Shown here piece by piece: positions 40,177-48,652 of a DNA stretch of 49,470 nucleotides. Under the pieces are notes generated by a model. That model was given only the letters and a program-made list of their open reading frames with translations, had not been told where the DNA came from and ran no database searches. A program made the translations under genes and the position numbers. How positions within the stretch are numbered: position 1 is the stretch's first letter; each line of letters starts with the position of its first letter. Origin of the DNA: Pseudomonas fluorescens (GTDB taxonomy: Bacteria; Pseudomonadota; Gammaproteobacteria; Pseudomonadales; Pseudomonadaceae); NCBI RefSeq assembly GCF_902497875.1, contig NZ_CABVHY010000041.1:1-49470 (forward strand), written 5' to 3'.

Positions 40177-41919
40177 TTGAATGCGACGACCATCAACAGC
40201 CTGTTCTTGATCGGCGCGTTGCTGGTGGGTGCGAGCATTTTAGTGAGTTCTCTTTCGTCCCGCCTCGGCATCCCGATTCTGGTGATCATCCTGGCCGTGG
40301 GCATGGCCGCAGGGGTCGACGGCGGCGGCATCATTTTCGACAACTACCCTACCGCTTATCTGGTCGGCAACCTCGCCCTGGCAGTGATCCTGCTCGACGG
40401 CGGCCTGCGCACCCGGGTGGCGAGTTTTCGCGTGGCGTTATGGCCGGCGCTCTCACTGGCCACCATAGGCGTGTTGATTACCACCGGCCTGACCGGCATG
40501 GCGGCGGCCTGGCTGTTCGACCTGAACCTCATTCAAGGCCTGCTGATCGGGGCCATCGTCGGTTCCACCGACGCCGCGGCGGTGTTCTCGCTGTTGGGCG
40601 GCAAGGGCCTCAACGAACGGGTAAGCGCCAGCCTGGAAATCGAATCCGGCAGCAACGACCCGATGGCGGTGTTCCTCACCGTGACCCTGATCGACATGCT
40701 TGCCAGCGGCGAAACCGGCTTGCACTGGAACCTGCTGGTGCATCTGCTTCGTGAGTTCGGCATCGGCGCCATCATCGGGCTGGGCGGCGGCTGGCTGATG
40801 CTGCAAATGGTCAACCGGATCAAGCTGGCTTCCGGCCTCTACCCGATTCTGGTAATCAGTGGCGGTCTGCTGGTCTTCGCCCTGACCAACGCCCTGCACG
40901 GCAGCGGCTTCCTCGCGGTGTATCTGTGCGGCCTGGTGATCGGCAATCGTCCGGTGCGTAGCCGTCACGGCATTCTGCACATGCTCGACGGCATGGCCTG
41001 GCTGGCGCAGATCGGCATGTTCCTGGTGCTGGGCCTGCTGGTCACCCCCCACGATTTGTTGCCGATCGCCGTACCCGCCCTGGGCTTGGCGCTGTGGATG
41101 ATCCTGTTTGCCCGGCCGCTTTCCGTGATCGTCGGTCTGCTGCCGTTCAAGGCCTTCCATGGGCGCGAGAAGGTGTTTATCGCCTGGGTCGGACTACGCG
41201 GCGCGGTACCGATCATTCTCGCGGTGTTCCCGCTGATGGCCGGGCTGCCCAACGCCCAGCTCTACTTCAACCTCGCATTTTTTATCGTGTTGGTCTCGTT
41301 GCTGGTGCAAGGCACCAGCCTGCCGTGGGTCGCCAAGCTGCTGAAAGTCACGGTTCCGCCAGAGCCAGCGCCGATCTCCCGGGCGGCGCTCGAAGTGCAT
41401 GTCACCAGTGAGTGGGAGTTGTTCGTCTATCGCCTCGGTGCGGAAAAATGGTGCATTGGTGCGCCCCTTCGTGAGCTGAAAATGCCCGAAGGCACCCGCA
41501 TCGCGGCCCTGTTTCGTGGCCAGCAACTGCTCCATCCGTCGGGTAGTACCACCCTGGAAGCCGATGATCTGCTCTGCGTAATCGGCCACGAACACAACCT
41601 TCCAGCCCTCGGAAAACTGTTCAGCCAGGCGCCGCAGCGAGGACTGGATTTGCGCTTCTTCGGCGATTTCATACTCGAAGGCGACGCCCGGCTGGGCGCG
41701 GTTTCGGCGCTGTATGGACTGAAGCTCGAAGGGCTCGACCCGGACATGCCATTGAGTCGCTTCATTAACCAGAAAGTGGGCGGTGCGCCAGTAGTCGGTG
41801 ACCAGGTTGAGTGGAACAACACCATCTGGACCGTTGCAGTGATGGAAGGGAACAAGATTGGCAAAGTAGGCGTCAGATTCCCCGAAGGAAGTCGCCCGGG
41901 GCCCGGACACTTCCTCTAA
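40177..41919 (+). CDS. nhaP2: K+/H+ antiporter NhaP2-like (CvrA)
   Basis: A 580-residue CPA1 antiporter with about 12 membrane helices followed by TrkA-C/CorC-like cytoplasmic domains. Landmarks: SLFLIGALLVGASILVSSLS at the N terminus, VILLDGGLRTRVASF, GAIVGSTDAAAVFSLLGGKG with the ion-binding Asp, and EIESGSNDPMAVFLTV. The C-terminal part starts around EWELFVYRLGAEKWCIGAPL. It exchanges K+ (and possibly Na+) for H+ across the inner membrane. I set the start at TTG 40177, with GGAG eight bases upstream and the expected (M)NATTINSLFL N terminus; longer frames run into the REPIN. Same order as P. aeruginosa PA5021-PA5023. Confidence 0.94.
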   Translation: MNATTINSLFLIGALLVGASILVSSLSSRLGIPILVIILAVGMAAGVDGGGIIFDNYPTAYLVGNLALAVILLDGGLRTRVASFRVALWPALSLATIGVLITTGLTGMAAAWLFDLNLIQGLLIGAIVGSTDAAAVFSLLGGKGLNERVSASLEIESGSNDPMAVFLTVTLIDMLASGETGLHWNLLVHLLREFGIGAIIGLGGGWLMLQMVNRIKLASGLYPILVISGGLLVFALTNALHGSGFLAVYLCGLVIGNRPVRSRHGILHMLDGMAWLAQIGMFLVLGLLVTPHDLLPIAVPALGLALWMILFARPLSVIVGLLPFKAFHGREKVFIAWVGLRGAVPIILAVFPLMAGLPNAQLYFNLAFFIVLVSLLVQGTSLPWVAKLLKVTVPPEPAPISRAALEVHVTSEWELFVYRLGAEKWCIGAPLRELKMPEGTRIAALFRGQQLLHPSGSTTLEADDLLCVIGHEHNLPALGKLFSQAPQRGLDLRFFGDFILEGDARLGAVSALYGLKLEGLDPDMPLSRFINQKVGGAPVVGDQVEWNNTIWTVAVMEGNKIGKVGVRFPEGSRPGPGHFL

Positions 41920-41953
41920 ACTGCCCACTCTCTATCCAGTTTGACCGGTATTT

Positions 41954-44900
41954 ATGTCAACCCTGCGCACTTATTTCGCTATTGTCCTGCTTGGCCTGAG
42001 TCTTTCCGTCGGTACGCTGTATGCAGCAGACCTGCCCAGCACTGAGGCAGTCCAGCAGAGCCTGGACAAAATTGCTGATCGAAAACTACCCGAGGCTGAC
42101 CAAAAGGCCCTGCAAGGGATTCTGCAGCAAACGTTGACCTACTTGGCCAACAAGCAGGATTACGAAAAAAAACTGGCCGCCCTCAAGCAGCAACTGAGCA
42201 GCGCGCCGCGCCAGAACAGCGAAAACCAGAAGGAACTGGCACGCCTCAAGGCGACCAAGGTGGTGCCTACGGCGCAACGTTACGCCAACCTGCCAGTCCC
42301 GCAGCTCGAGCAGTTGCTGACCGAGCGCACCAGTCAGCAAGGCCAACTGCAAAAAGCCCTGGCCGATGCCAACAGCCTGATCATCACCTCCCAGACTCGT
42401 CCGGAGCGGGCTCAGGCCGAGATCAGCAGCAGCCAGACGCGCATCCAGGCGATCAACAACACCCTTAAAAGCGGCAAGGACAACGGCAAGCCGCTGAGTG
42501 CCGACCAGCGCAATTTGCTGAATGCCGAAAAGGCCGCGCTTGATGCATTGATTCTTCTGCGCCGCCAGGAACTGGCTGGCAATAACCAGCTGCAAGACCT
42601 GGGCAACAGCCAACATGATCTGCTGGAAGAAAAGACCAAGCGCATGGAGCAGGAAATCCAGGACCTGCAAACCCTGATCAATCAGAAACGCCTGGCCCAG
42701 TCCCAGGAGACCGTGGCACAACAGTCGATCGAAGCGCAAAAATCCGGCGGCAGCACCCTGCTCGCCACCGAAAGCGCGGCCAACCTGAAACTGTCCGACT
42801 ACCTGCTCAAAAGCACCGACCGCCTCAACGAGGTGACCCAGCAGAACCTGCAGACCAAGCAGCAACTGGACAGCGTGACCCAAAGCGATTCAGCCCTGGA
42901 AGAGCAGATCAACGTACTCAGGGGCAGCCTGCTGCTGTCGAAGATTCTCTACAAACAAAAACAGTCGCTGCCACACCTCAAGCTCGACCGCGATCTGGCC
43001 GATCAAATCGCCGATATTCGCTTGTACCAGTTCGAGGTCAGCCAGCAACGAGAGCTGCTCAGTAATCCGAGTGCCTACGTCGACACCCTGCTGGCGACCC
43101 AGCAGCCGGAGCAAGTCACCCCACAGCTGCGCAAGACCCTGCTCGACCTGGCGGTGACCCGCGCCGATCTGCTGGAACGACTGAACCGCGAGCTGAGCGC
43201 TGTACTGAACGAATCCATCACCCTGCAACTGAACCAGAAGCAACTGCTCAGTACTGCGCAAAGCCTGCGCGCGACCCTCGATGAACAGATGTTCTGGATC
43301 CCCAGCAACAAGCCGCTGGACCTCGAATGGATGCGAATGGTACCTGAGCGTCTGGAAAGACAGATCACCACCCTGCCATGGGCTTCAAGCCTGAGTGAAC
43401 TGGCTGACGGCCTGACCCAGCGCCCGCTGCTGTTCCTGCCGCTGGCGTTGCTGATCGGCGCCTTGCTGTGGCGACGCAAGTACCTCTATGCCCAGCTGAA
43501 CAAGGTTCACCAGGACATCGGCCACTTCAAACGCGACAGCCAGTGGCATACCCCCCAGGCGATTCTGATCAACATCCTGCTGGCGATGCCGATTTCCCTG
43601 GCGCTGGCCCTGTGCGGCTACGCCTTGCAGATCGATGCCCGGGGGCAGAACACCAACCTGGGCGCTGCGCTACTGCAAGTTTCCCAGGCCTGGCTGGTGT
43701 TCTACACCGCCTACCGAACCCTCGCGCCGGGTGGCGTGGCCGAACTGCATTTCCGCTGGGAAAAGCGCCAGGTCGAATTTCTCCAGGGCTGGATCCGCCG
43801 GCTCGGGCTGGTAGTGATAGCGCTGGTAGCGGTGGTCGCCGTTGCGGAACTGCAACCCGCGACATTGGCCGATGACGTACTCGGGATGCCGGTGGTCCTG
43901 ACCTGCTACGCCTTGATGACCTGGCTGCTCAGCCGGCTGTTGATCAGCAGCCCGGCACACCGCAACGCCTCGCTGTTTCGCAAGGCTGTCGGGGTGATGT
44001 TCACGGCCCTGCCGATCGCCCTGTTCATCGCCGTATGCTTTGGCTACTACTACACCGCACTGAAACTCAGCGACCGACTGATCAACACCCTCTACCTGCT
44101 GATGTTCTGGCTGGTGATCGAAGCCACCTTCGCTCGCGGCCTGGGTGTCGCGGCGCGGCGCCTGGCCTACCAGCGCGCGCTGAGCAAGCGCCAGGCGGCC
44201 AAGGAAGCCGGCGACGGCGAGGTGGTGGTTGAAGAACCGACGCTGGACATCGAGCAGGTCAACGAACAGTCCATGCGCCTGATCCGACTGGCGCTGCTCG
44301 GTGGTTTCATCGCCGCGCTGTATTGGGTCTGGTCGGACCTGATCACGGTCTTCTCGTACCTGGACAACGTCACCCTCTACGAATACACCAGCGGTACCGG
44401 CGCCAACGTCAGCATGGTGCCGATCAGCATCGGCGACTTGCTCGGGGCGCTGATCATCATCGGCATTACCTTCGCGCTGGCGCGCAACCTGCCCGGCTTG
44501 CTGGAGGTGCTGGTGCTGTCCAAGCTCAATCTGGCTCAGGGCAGCGCCTACGCCACCACCACGCTGCTGTCCTACGTGATCGCCGGGATCGGTTTCGTCT
44601 CCACGCTGTCCACCCTCGGCGTGAGCTGGGACAAGCTGCAATGGCTGGTGGCGGCGCTGTCGGTAGGTCTGGGTTTCGGCATGCAGGAAATCTTCGCCAA
44701 CTTCATCTCGGGGATCATGATCCTCTTCGAGCGCCCGGTCCGGATCGGCGACACCATCACCATCGGCAACCTGTCCGGCACGGTGAGCAAGATCCGCATC
44801 CGCGCCACGACTATCACCGACTTCGACCGCAAGGACATCATTGTCCCGAACAAGACCTTCATTACCGGGCAACTGATCAACTGGTCGCTGACCGACACCG

Positions 44901-45304
44901 TCACTCGGGTCACCCTCAAGCTCGGCGTCGACTATGGCTCCGACCTCGACCTGGTCAAGGAGCTGCTGCTCAAGGCCGCCCGGGACAACCCACGGGTGTT
45001 GAAAGAACCTGAGCCCCATGTGTATTTCCTGAACTTCGGCGAAAGCACCCTGGACCACGAACTGCGTATGCACGTGCGTGACCTCGGCGACCGTAACCCG
45101 GTGCTCGATGAGGTCAACCGCTTCATCAACCGCGAGTTCAAGAAACAGCACATCAACATTTCGTTCCGGCAGATGGAGGTCTACCTGAAAAATCTTCAGG
45201 GCCAGGAGTACAAAATGGTACCCATCGAATCGGAAAACAAAACCATCGTACCCGCCCCCGTCGGAGAGTCGACGCAAGAGCCACCGCCGACCAAACTCGA
45301 CTAA
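41954..45304 (+). CDS. MscK-like mechanosensitive channel
   Basis: A 1,116-residue MscS-superfamily channel of the KefA/MscK size class. Signal peptide MSTLRTYFAIVLLGLSLSVG, cut near AAD; a long periplasmic coiled-coil region to ~480; about 11 membrane helices; and the MscS pore and beta domains at ~890-990 (VGLGFGMQEIFANFISGIMI, then RPVRIGDTITIGNLSGTV and VPNKTFITGQLINWSLTD). The C-terminal domain ends with a Pro/Thr-rich tail. It opens under membrane tension to release ions and solutes. It follows the antiporter by 34 bp; both handle ionic and osmotic balance. Confidence 0.94.
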   Translation: MSTLRTYFAIVLLGLSLSVGTLYAADLPSTEAVQQSLDKIADRKLPEADQKALQGILQQTLTYLANKQDYEKKLAALKQQLSSAPRQNSENQKELARLKATKVVPTAQRYANLPVPQLEQLLTERTSQQGQLQKALADANSLIITSQTRPERAQAEISSSQTRIQAINNTLKSGKDNGKPLSADQRNLLNAEKAALDALILLRRQELAGNNQLQDLGNSQHDLLEEKTKRMEQEIQDLQTLINQKRLAQSQETVAQQSIEAQKSGGSTLLATESAANLKLSDYLLKSTDRLNEVTQQNLQTKQQLDSVTQSDSALEEQINVLRGSLLLSKILYKQKQSLPHLKLDRDLADQIADIRLYQFEVSQQRELLSNPSAYVDTLLATQQPEQVTPQLRKTLLDLAVTRADLLERLNRELSAVLNESITLQLNQKQLLSTAQSLRATLDEQMFWIPSNKPLDLEWMRMVPERLERQITTLPWASSLSELADGLTQRPLLFLPLALLIGALLWRRKYLYAQLNKVHQDIGHFKRDSQWHTPQAILINILLAMPISLALALCGYALQIDARGQNTNLGAALLQVSQAWLVFYTAYRTLAPGGVAELHFRWEKRQVEFLQGWIRRLGLVVIALVAVVAVAELQPATLADDVLGMPVVLTCYALMTWLLSRLLISSPAHRNASLFRKAVGVMFTALPIALFIAVCFGYYYTALKLSDRLINTLYLLMFWLVIEATFARGLGVAARRLAYQRALSKRQAAKEAGDGEVVVEEPTLDIEQVNEQSMRLIRLALLGGFIAALYWVWSDLITVFSYLDNVTLYEYTSGTGANVSMVPISIGDLLGALIIIGITFALARNLPGLLEVLVLSKLNLAQGSAYATTTLLSYVIAGIGFVSTLSTLGVSWDKLQWLVAALSVGLGFGMQEIFANFISGIMILFERPVRIGDTITIGNLSGTVSKIRIRATTITDFDRKDIIVPNKTFITGQLINWSLTDTVTRVTLKLGVDYGSDLDLVKELLLKAARDNPRVLKEPEPHVYFLNFGESTLDHELRMHVRDLGDRNPVLDEVNRFINREFKKQHINISFRQMEVYLKNLQGQEYKMVPIESENKTIVPAPVGESTQEPPPTKLD

Positions 45305-45352
45305 CCCTGCTATCCCTAGCAGAATGCTCGGACATTCTGCTGGAGATGGCCG

Positions 45353-46816
45353 TTGAAAGCCCTCGACGAACTGACCTTCGATAATCGCTTCGCCCGCCTG
45401 GGTGATGCGTTCTCAACCCATGTGCTGCCTGAACCTGTCGCCGACCCACGGCTGGTGGTAGCCAGCCCTGCCGCCATGGCCCTGCTCGACCTGGACCCGG
45501 CAATCGCCGAGACTCCGGTGTTCGCCGAACTGTTCAGTGGCCATAAGCTCTGGGCTGAGGCCGAGCCGCGGGCGATGGTTTATTCCGGGCATCAGTTCGG
45601 CTCCTACAACCCGCAACTGGGGGACGGTCGCGGGCTGCTGCTGGGCGAGGTCTACAACGAAGCTGGCGAGCATTGGGACCTGCACCTCAAGGGCGCCGGG
45701 CAAACCCCCTATTCACGCATGGGCGATGGTCGGGCGGTGCTGCGCTCATCGATCCGCGAGTTTCTTGCCTCTGAAGCGCTGCAGGCGCTGGGCATTCCCA
45801 CTACCCGTGCGCTCTGTGTGATTGGTTCGAGTACGCCGGTCTGGCGCGAGAAGCAGGAACGCGCAGCGATGCTGCTGCGCCTGTCGCCAAGCCATGTGCG
45901 CTTCGGGCATTTTGAATATTTTTACTACACCAAGAGACCCGAGCAACAGAAGCAGCTCGGCGAGCACGTGTTGGCGATGCATTTTCCAGAGTGCCTGGAA
46001 CAACCCGAGCCCTATCTGGCGATGTTTCGCGAGATCGTCGAGCGTAACGCCGAGTTGATTGCCAAATGGCAGGCCTATGGCTTCTGCCACGGCGTGATGA
46101 ACACCGACAACATGTCTATCCTGGGCATCACTTTCGACTTCGGTCCGTTCGCCTTCCTCGATGACTTCGACGCCCAGTTCATCTGCAACCACTCCGATGA
46201 CCAGGGCCGCTACTCCTTCAGCAACCAGGTGCCCATCGGCCAGTGGAACCTTAGCGCCCTGGCCCAGGCCCTGACACCGTTCATCAGCGTCGAGGCCTTG
46301 CGCGAAACCCTTGGCCTGTACTTACCGCTGTACCAGGCCCATTACCTGGACCTGATGCGCCGCCGCCTCGGCTTCACGACCGCGCAGGACGACGATCAGA
46401 AACTGGTCGAAGGCTTGCTGCAACTGATGCAGAACAGCGGCGTCGACTACAGCCTGTTCTTCCGTCGACTGGGTAATGAGTCAGCCGAACTGGCCGTCGC
46501 CCGCCTGCGTGACGACTTCGTCGATCTCAAGGGCTTCGATGCCTGGTCCGAGCGCTACACCGCCCGCGTCGCTCGCGAGGGTTGCGACAACCAGGAACAG
46601 CGCCAAAGTCGCATGCACGCGGTCAACCCGCTCTACATCCTGCGCAACTATTTGGCGCAGAAAGCCATCGATGCGGCCGAGAGCGGCGACTACCAGGAAG
46701 TCCGTCGCCTGCAGGCGGTACTGAGCAATCCATTCGAAGAACAACCCGGAATGGAAAGCTATGCCGAACGCCCACCGGAGTGGGGCAAGCATCTGGAGAT
46801 CAGCTGTTCGTCGTGA
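45353..46816 (+). CDS. selO: Protein adenylyltransferase SelO (YdiU)
   Basis: A 487-residue pseudokinase-fold enzyme that transfers AMP from ATP to protein hydroxyl groups. Landmarks: LKGAGQTPYSRMGDGRAVLR with the nucleotide-binding lysine region, GVMNTDNMSILGITFDFGPF with the metal ligands, and the C-terminal EISCSS, where the cysteine aligns with the selenocysteine of eukaryotic SelO. The start is TTG 45353 with GGAG eight bases upstream. The last 33 bp, up to the TGA, are repeated twice further right as part of the higBA cassette structure. Its stop lies 6 bp from the stop of the convergent higA. Confidence 0.95.
   Translation: MKALDELTFDNRFARLGDAFSTHVLPEPVADPRLVVASPAAMALLDLDPAIAETPVFAELFSGHKLWAEAEPRAMVYSGHQFGSYNPQLGDGRGLLLGEVYNEAGEHWDLHLKGAGQTPYSRMGDGRAVLRSSIREFLASEALQALGIPTTRALCVIGSSTPVWREKQERAAMLLRLSPSHVRFGHFEYFYYTKRPEQQKQLGEHVLAMHFPECLEQPEPYLAMFREIVERNAELIAKWQAYGFCHGVMNTDNMSILGITFDFGPFAFLDDFDAQFICNHSDDQGRYSFSNQVPIGQWNLSALAQALTPFISVEALRETLGLYLPLYQAHYLDLMRRRLGFTTAQDDDQKLVEGLLQLMQNSGVDYSLFFRRLGNESAELAVARLRDDFVDLKGFDAWSERYTARVAREGCDNQEQRQSRMHAVNPLYILRNYLAQKAIDAAESGDYQEVRRLQAVLSNPFEEQPGMESYAERPPEWGKHLEISCSS
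46784..46816. repeat. 33-bp direct repeat 1 (3' end of selO)
   Basis: Starts GGCAAGCATCTGGAGATCAG and ends GTTCGTCGTGA, the TGA being the selO stop codon. It is repeated at 47698-47730 and 48612-48644, each 914 bp apart. Confidence 0.95.
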
Positions 46817-46822
46817 AGCAGC

Positions 46823-47224
46823 TTAGAAAAACACATCCGCCTTCACACTGAAGCGCTCGGCCAACCAGCGAATCTGTCGCAGGTTGAGCTTACGCTTGCC
46901 ACTGAGGATTTCCGAGACCACCGACTGGGCTCCCACGCCTGGCAGGTCGCTCTGGCTCAAGCCATGCTCACGCATCAGATAGCGTAGAACCTCAACGCCA
47001 CTGGCCACGGGCATCGGTCGATGCTCACGGTCATAGGCCTCTATGAGATCACCCAAAATAGTCGCCAGACTGGCTAACGGGTTCGACTCGTCTTCGCCGA
47101 TCAGCTCCAATAACTCATCCAGCGATGCGACCAGCAGATCGTAATCCGCCTCGTTTGCCGGTTTGCTCAGCAGCGGCGACACGAAGTGCCAGTGCTCGGC
47201 GGCTTGCTTGATCAGAACGCTCAT
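46823..47224 (-). CDS. higA: HigA family antitoxin, copy 1
   Basis: A 133-residue antitoxin of the E. coli HigA type. Helical N-terminal toxin-binding part (residues 1-75) and a C-terminal helix-turn-helix at ~88-127 (HGLSQSDLPGVGAQSVVSEI, then LNLRQIRWLAERFSVKADVF). It neutralises HigB and represses the operon. The ATG at 47224 overlaps the higB TGA (ATGA), giving the toxin-first order typical of hig loci. Its stop is only 6 bp from the selO stop. Confidence 0.93.
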   Translation of the reverse strand: MSVLIKQAAEHWHFVSPLLSKPANEADYDLLVASLDELLELIGEDESNPLASLATILGDLIEAYDREHRPMPVASGVEVLRYLMREHGLSQSDLPGVGAQSVVSEILSGKRKLNLRQIRWLAERFSVKADVFF

Positions 47225-47517
47225 CGACGCTCCTCCTTCCACTTTCCCTTGTCATAGTCGCGATGATCCAGCACATGCTTGATGTAAAGCCGTTGCGCTC
47301 GATAATGAACGGCCGCAATCAATCGCAGCTTGTTCCCGCCGATATCAAACACATGCAACGGGCCTACCTTATCCGTTGCAGGAAACATCCTCTTCATTGC
47401 TGCAAAGTCGCCAGGGCTATTGGCCTTGACCACTCGATACCATGCATCCAGCGCGCTGGCGGAGTGTGGCCATTTTTCCTTGGCTTCCCAGATTCGTTTT
47501 TCAGTAATCACATGCAT
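47221..47517 (-). CDS. higB: HigB family mRNA interferase toxin, copy 1
   Basis: A 98-residue toxin of the HigB_toxin family (RelE superfamily), starting MHVITEKRIWEAKEKWPHSA. The core reads VFDIGGNKLRLIAAVHYRAQ and the end YIKHVLDHRDYDKGKW, where His, Asp and Lys residues are the catalytic candidates. HigB cuts mRNA on the ribosome. It precedes higA with a 4-bp overlap. The ribosome site is AAGGA at about 10 bases upstream. Confidence 0.94.
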   Translation of the reverse strand: MHVITEKRIWEAKEKWPHSASALDAWYRVVKANSPGDFAAMKRMFPATDKVGPLHVFDIGGNKLRLIAAVHYRAQRLYIKHVLDHRDYDKGKWKEERR

Positions 47518-47527
47518 GCAACATCCT

Positions 47528-47583
47528 TATCGCATATTGCTATGGAGGTTAAACGCAGAATTCAACTATCGCAAGTTGCTATA
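47528..47583. promoter_or_regulatory. Paired HigA operator candidates, copy 1
   Basis: Two related 17-bp sites, TATCGCATATTGCTATG (47528-47544) and TATCGCAAGTTGCTATA (47567-47583), 39 bp apart. The second is nearly palindromic (TATCGCAA / TTGCTATA, 7 of 8 pairs). They lie 11-66 bp upstream of the higB start, where HigA would repress. Confidence 0.6.
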
Positions 47584-47736
47584 TTCCCGAGTAGACCAGT
47601 GGCATGACCTTCACGCCTTCTCACAGCCTGGATTCGGAGCGCTTCGAGGCTCGGTCGGAAATGCAAGGACATGAGAACCACCAGCTGTTCGAGTGGAGGC
47701 AAGCATCTGGAGATCAGCTGTTCGTCGTGAAGCAGC

Positions 47737-48138
47737 TTAGAAAAACACATCCGCCTTCACACTGAAGCGCTCGGCCAACCAGCGAATCTGTCGCAGGTTG
47801 AGCTTACGCTTGCCACTGAGGATTTCCGAGACCACCGACTGGGCTCCCACGCCTGGCAGGTCGCTCTGGCTCAAGCCATGCTCACGCATCAGATAGCGTA
47901 GAACCTCAACGCCACTGGCCACGGGCATCGGTCGATGCTCACGGTCATAGGCCTCTATGAGATCACCCAAAATAGTCGCCAGACTGGCTAACGGGTTCGA
48001 CTCGTCTTCGCCGATCAGCTCCAATAACTCATCCAGCGATGCGACCAGCAGATCGTAATCCGCCTCGTTTGCCGGTTTGCTCAGCAGCGGCGACACGAAG
48101 TGCCAGTGCTCGGCGGCTTGCTTGATCAGAACGCTCAT
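47737..48138 (-). CDS. higA: HigA family antitoxin, copy 2
   Basis: Translates identically to the antitoxin at 46823-47224. It retains its own start overlap with higB and its stop just beyond the internal selO tail. Features as for copy 1; both copies look intact. Confidence 0.93.
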   Translation of the reverse strand: MSVLIKQAAEHWHFVSPLLSKPANEADYDLLVASLDELLELIGEDESNPLASLATILGDLIEAYDREHRPMPVASGVEVLRYLMREHGLSQSDLPGVGAQSVVSEILSGKRKLNLRQIRWLAERFSVKADVFF

Positions 48139-48431
48139 CGACGCTCCTCCTTCCACTTTCCCTTGTCATAGTCGCGATGATCCAGCACATGCTTGATGTA
48201 AAGCCGTTGCGCTCGATAATGAACGGCCGCAATCAATCGCAGCTTGTTCCCGCCGATATCAAACACATGCAACGGGCCTACCTTATCCGTTGCAGGAAAC
48301 ATCCTCTTCATTGCTGCAAAGTCGCCAGGGCTATTGGCCTTGACCACTCGATACCATGCATCCAGCGCGCTGGCGGAGTGTGGCCATTTTTCCTTGGCTT
48401 CCCAGATTCGTTTTTCAGTAATCACATGCAT
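48135..48431 (-). CDS. higB: HigB family mRNA interferase toxin, copy 2
   Basis: Translates identically to the toxin at 47221-47517, with the same overlap with its antitoxin gene. Two intact identical toxin genes imply either recent duplication or continuing homogenisation. Confidence 0.93.
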   Translation of the reverse strand: MHVITEKRIWEAKEKWPHSASALDAWYRVVKANSPGDFAAMKRMFPATDKVGPLHVFDIGGNKLRLIAAVHYRAQRLYIKHVLDHRDYDKGKWKEERR

Positions 48432-48441
48432 GCAACATCCT

Positions 48442-48497
48442 TATCGCATATTGCTATGGAGGTTAAACGCAGAATTCAACTATCGCAAGTTGCTATA
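48442..48497. promoter_or_regulatory. Paired HigA operator candidates, copy 2
   Basis: The same two 17-bp sites as in copy 1, at 48442-48458 and 48481-48497, offset by exactly 914 bp. Confidence 0.58.
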
Positions 48498-48611
48498 TTC
48501 CCGAGTAGACCAGTGGCATGACCTTCACGCCTTCTCACAGCCTGGATTCGGAGCGCTTCGAGGCTCGGTCGGAAATGCAAGGACATGAGAACCACCAGCT
48601 GTTCGAGTGGA

Positions 48612-48644
48612 GGCAAGCATCTGGAGATCAGCTGTTCGTCGTGA
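48612..48644. repeat. 33-bp direct repeat 3, right end of the cassette array
   Basis: A third copy of the selO tail that ends on TGA, after which the sequence becomes TGATACGTTCAGTC and no longer resembles the cassette. This is the presumed original sequence following selO. Confidence 0.92.
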
Positions 48645-48652
48645 TGATACGT

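Larger units (their letters stand above)
46784..47697. repeat. 914-bp tandem unit, copy 1
   Basis: Begins with the final 33 bp of selO (46784-46816), followed by 881 bp carrying higA, higB and their control region. The next unit begins directly after it with an apparently identical sequence. Both TA proteins translate identically in the two units; by eye I found no base differences. Confidence 0.93.
47698..48611. repeat. 914-bp tandem unit, copy 2
   Basis: Second copy of the unit at 46784-47697, again starting with the 33-bp selO tail (47698-47730). It is followed by a third copy of only those 33 bp. Confidence 0.93.

Noticed and set aside
43670..45277. 535-codon open frame opposite the MscK-like gene
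   Set aside because: It is antisense to a gene with clear MscS motifs. High G+C codon bias opens the complementary frame, and the translation is His/Gln/Arg-rich without recognisable domains.
47263..48588. Plus-strand frames of 114 codons within each higBA unit
   Set aside because: They are antisense to higB and appear twice only because the unit is duplicated; no ribosome site or family match.
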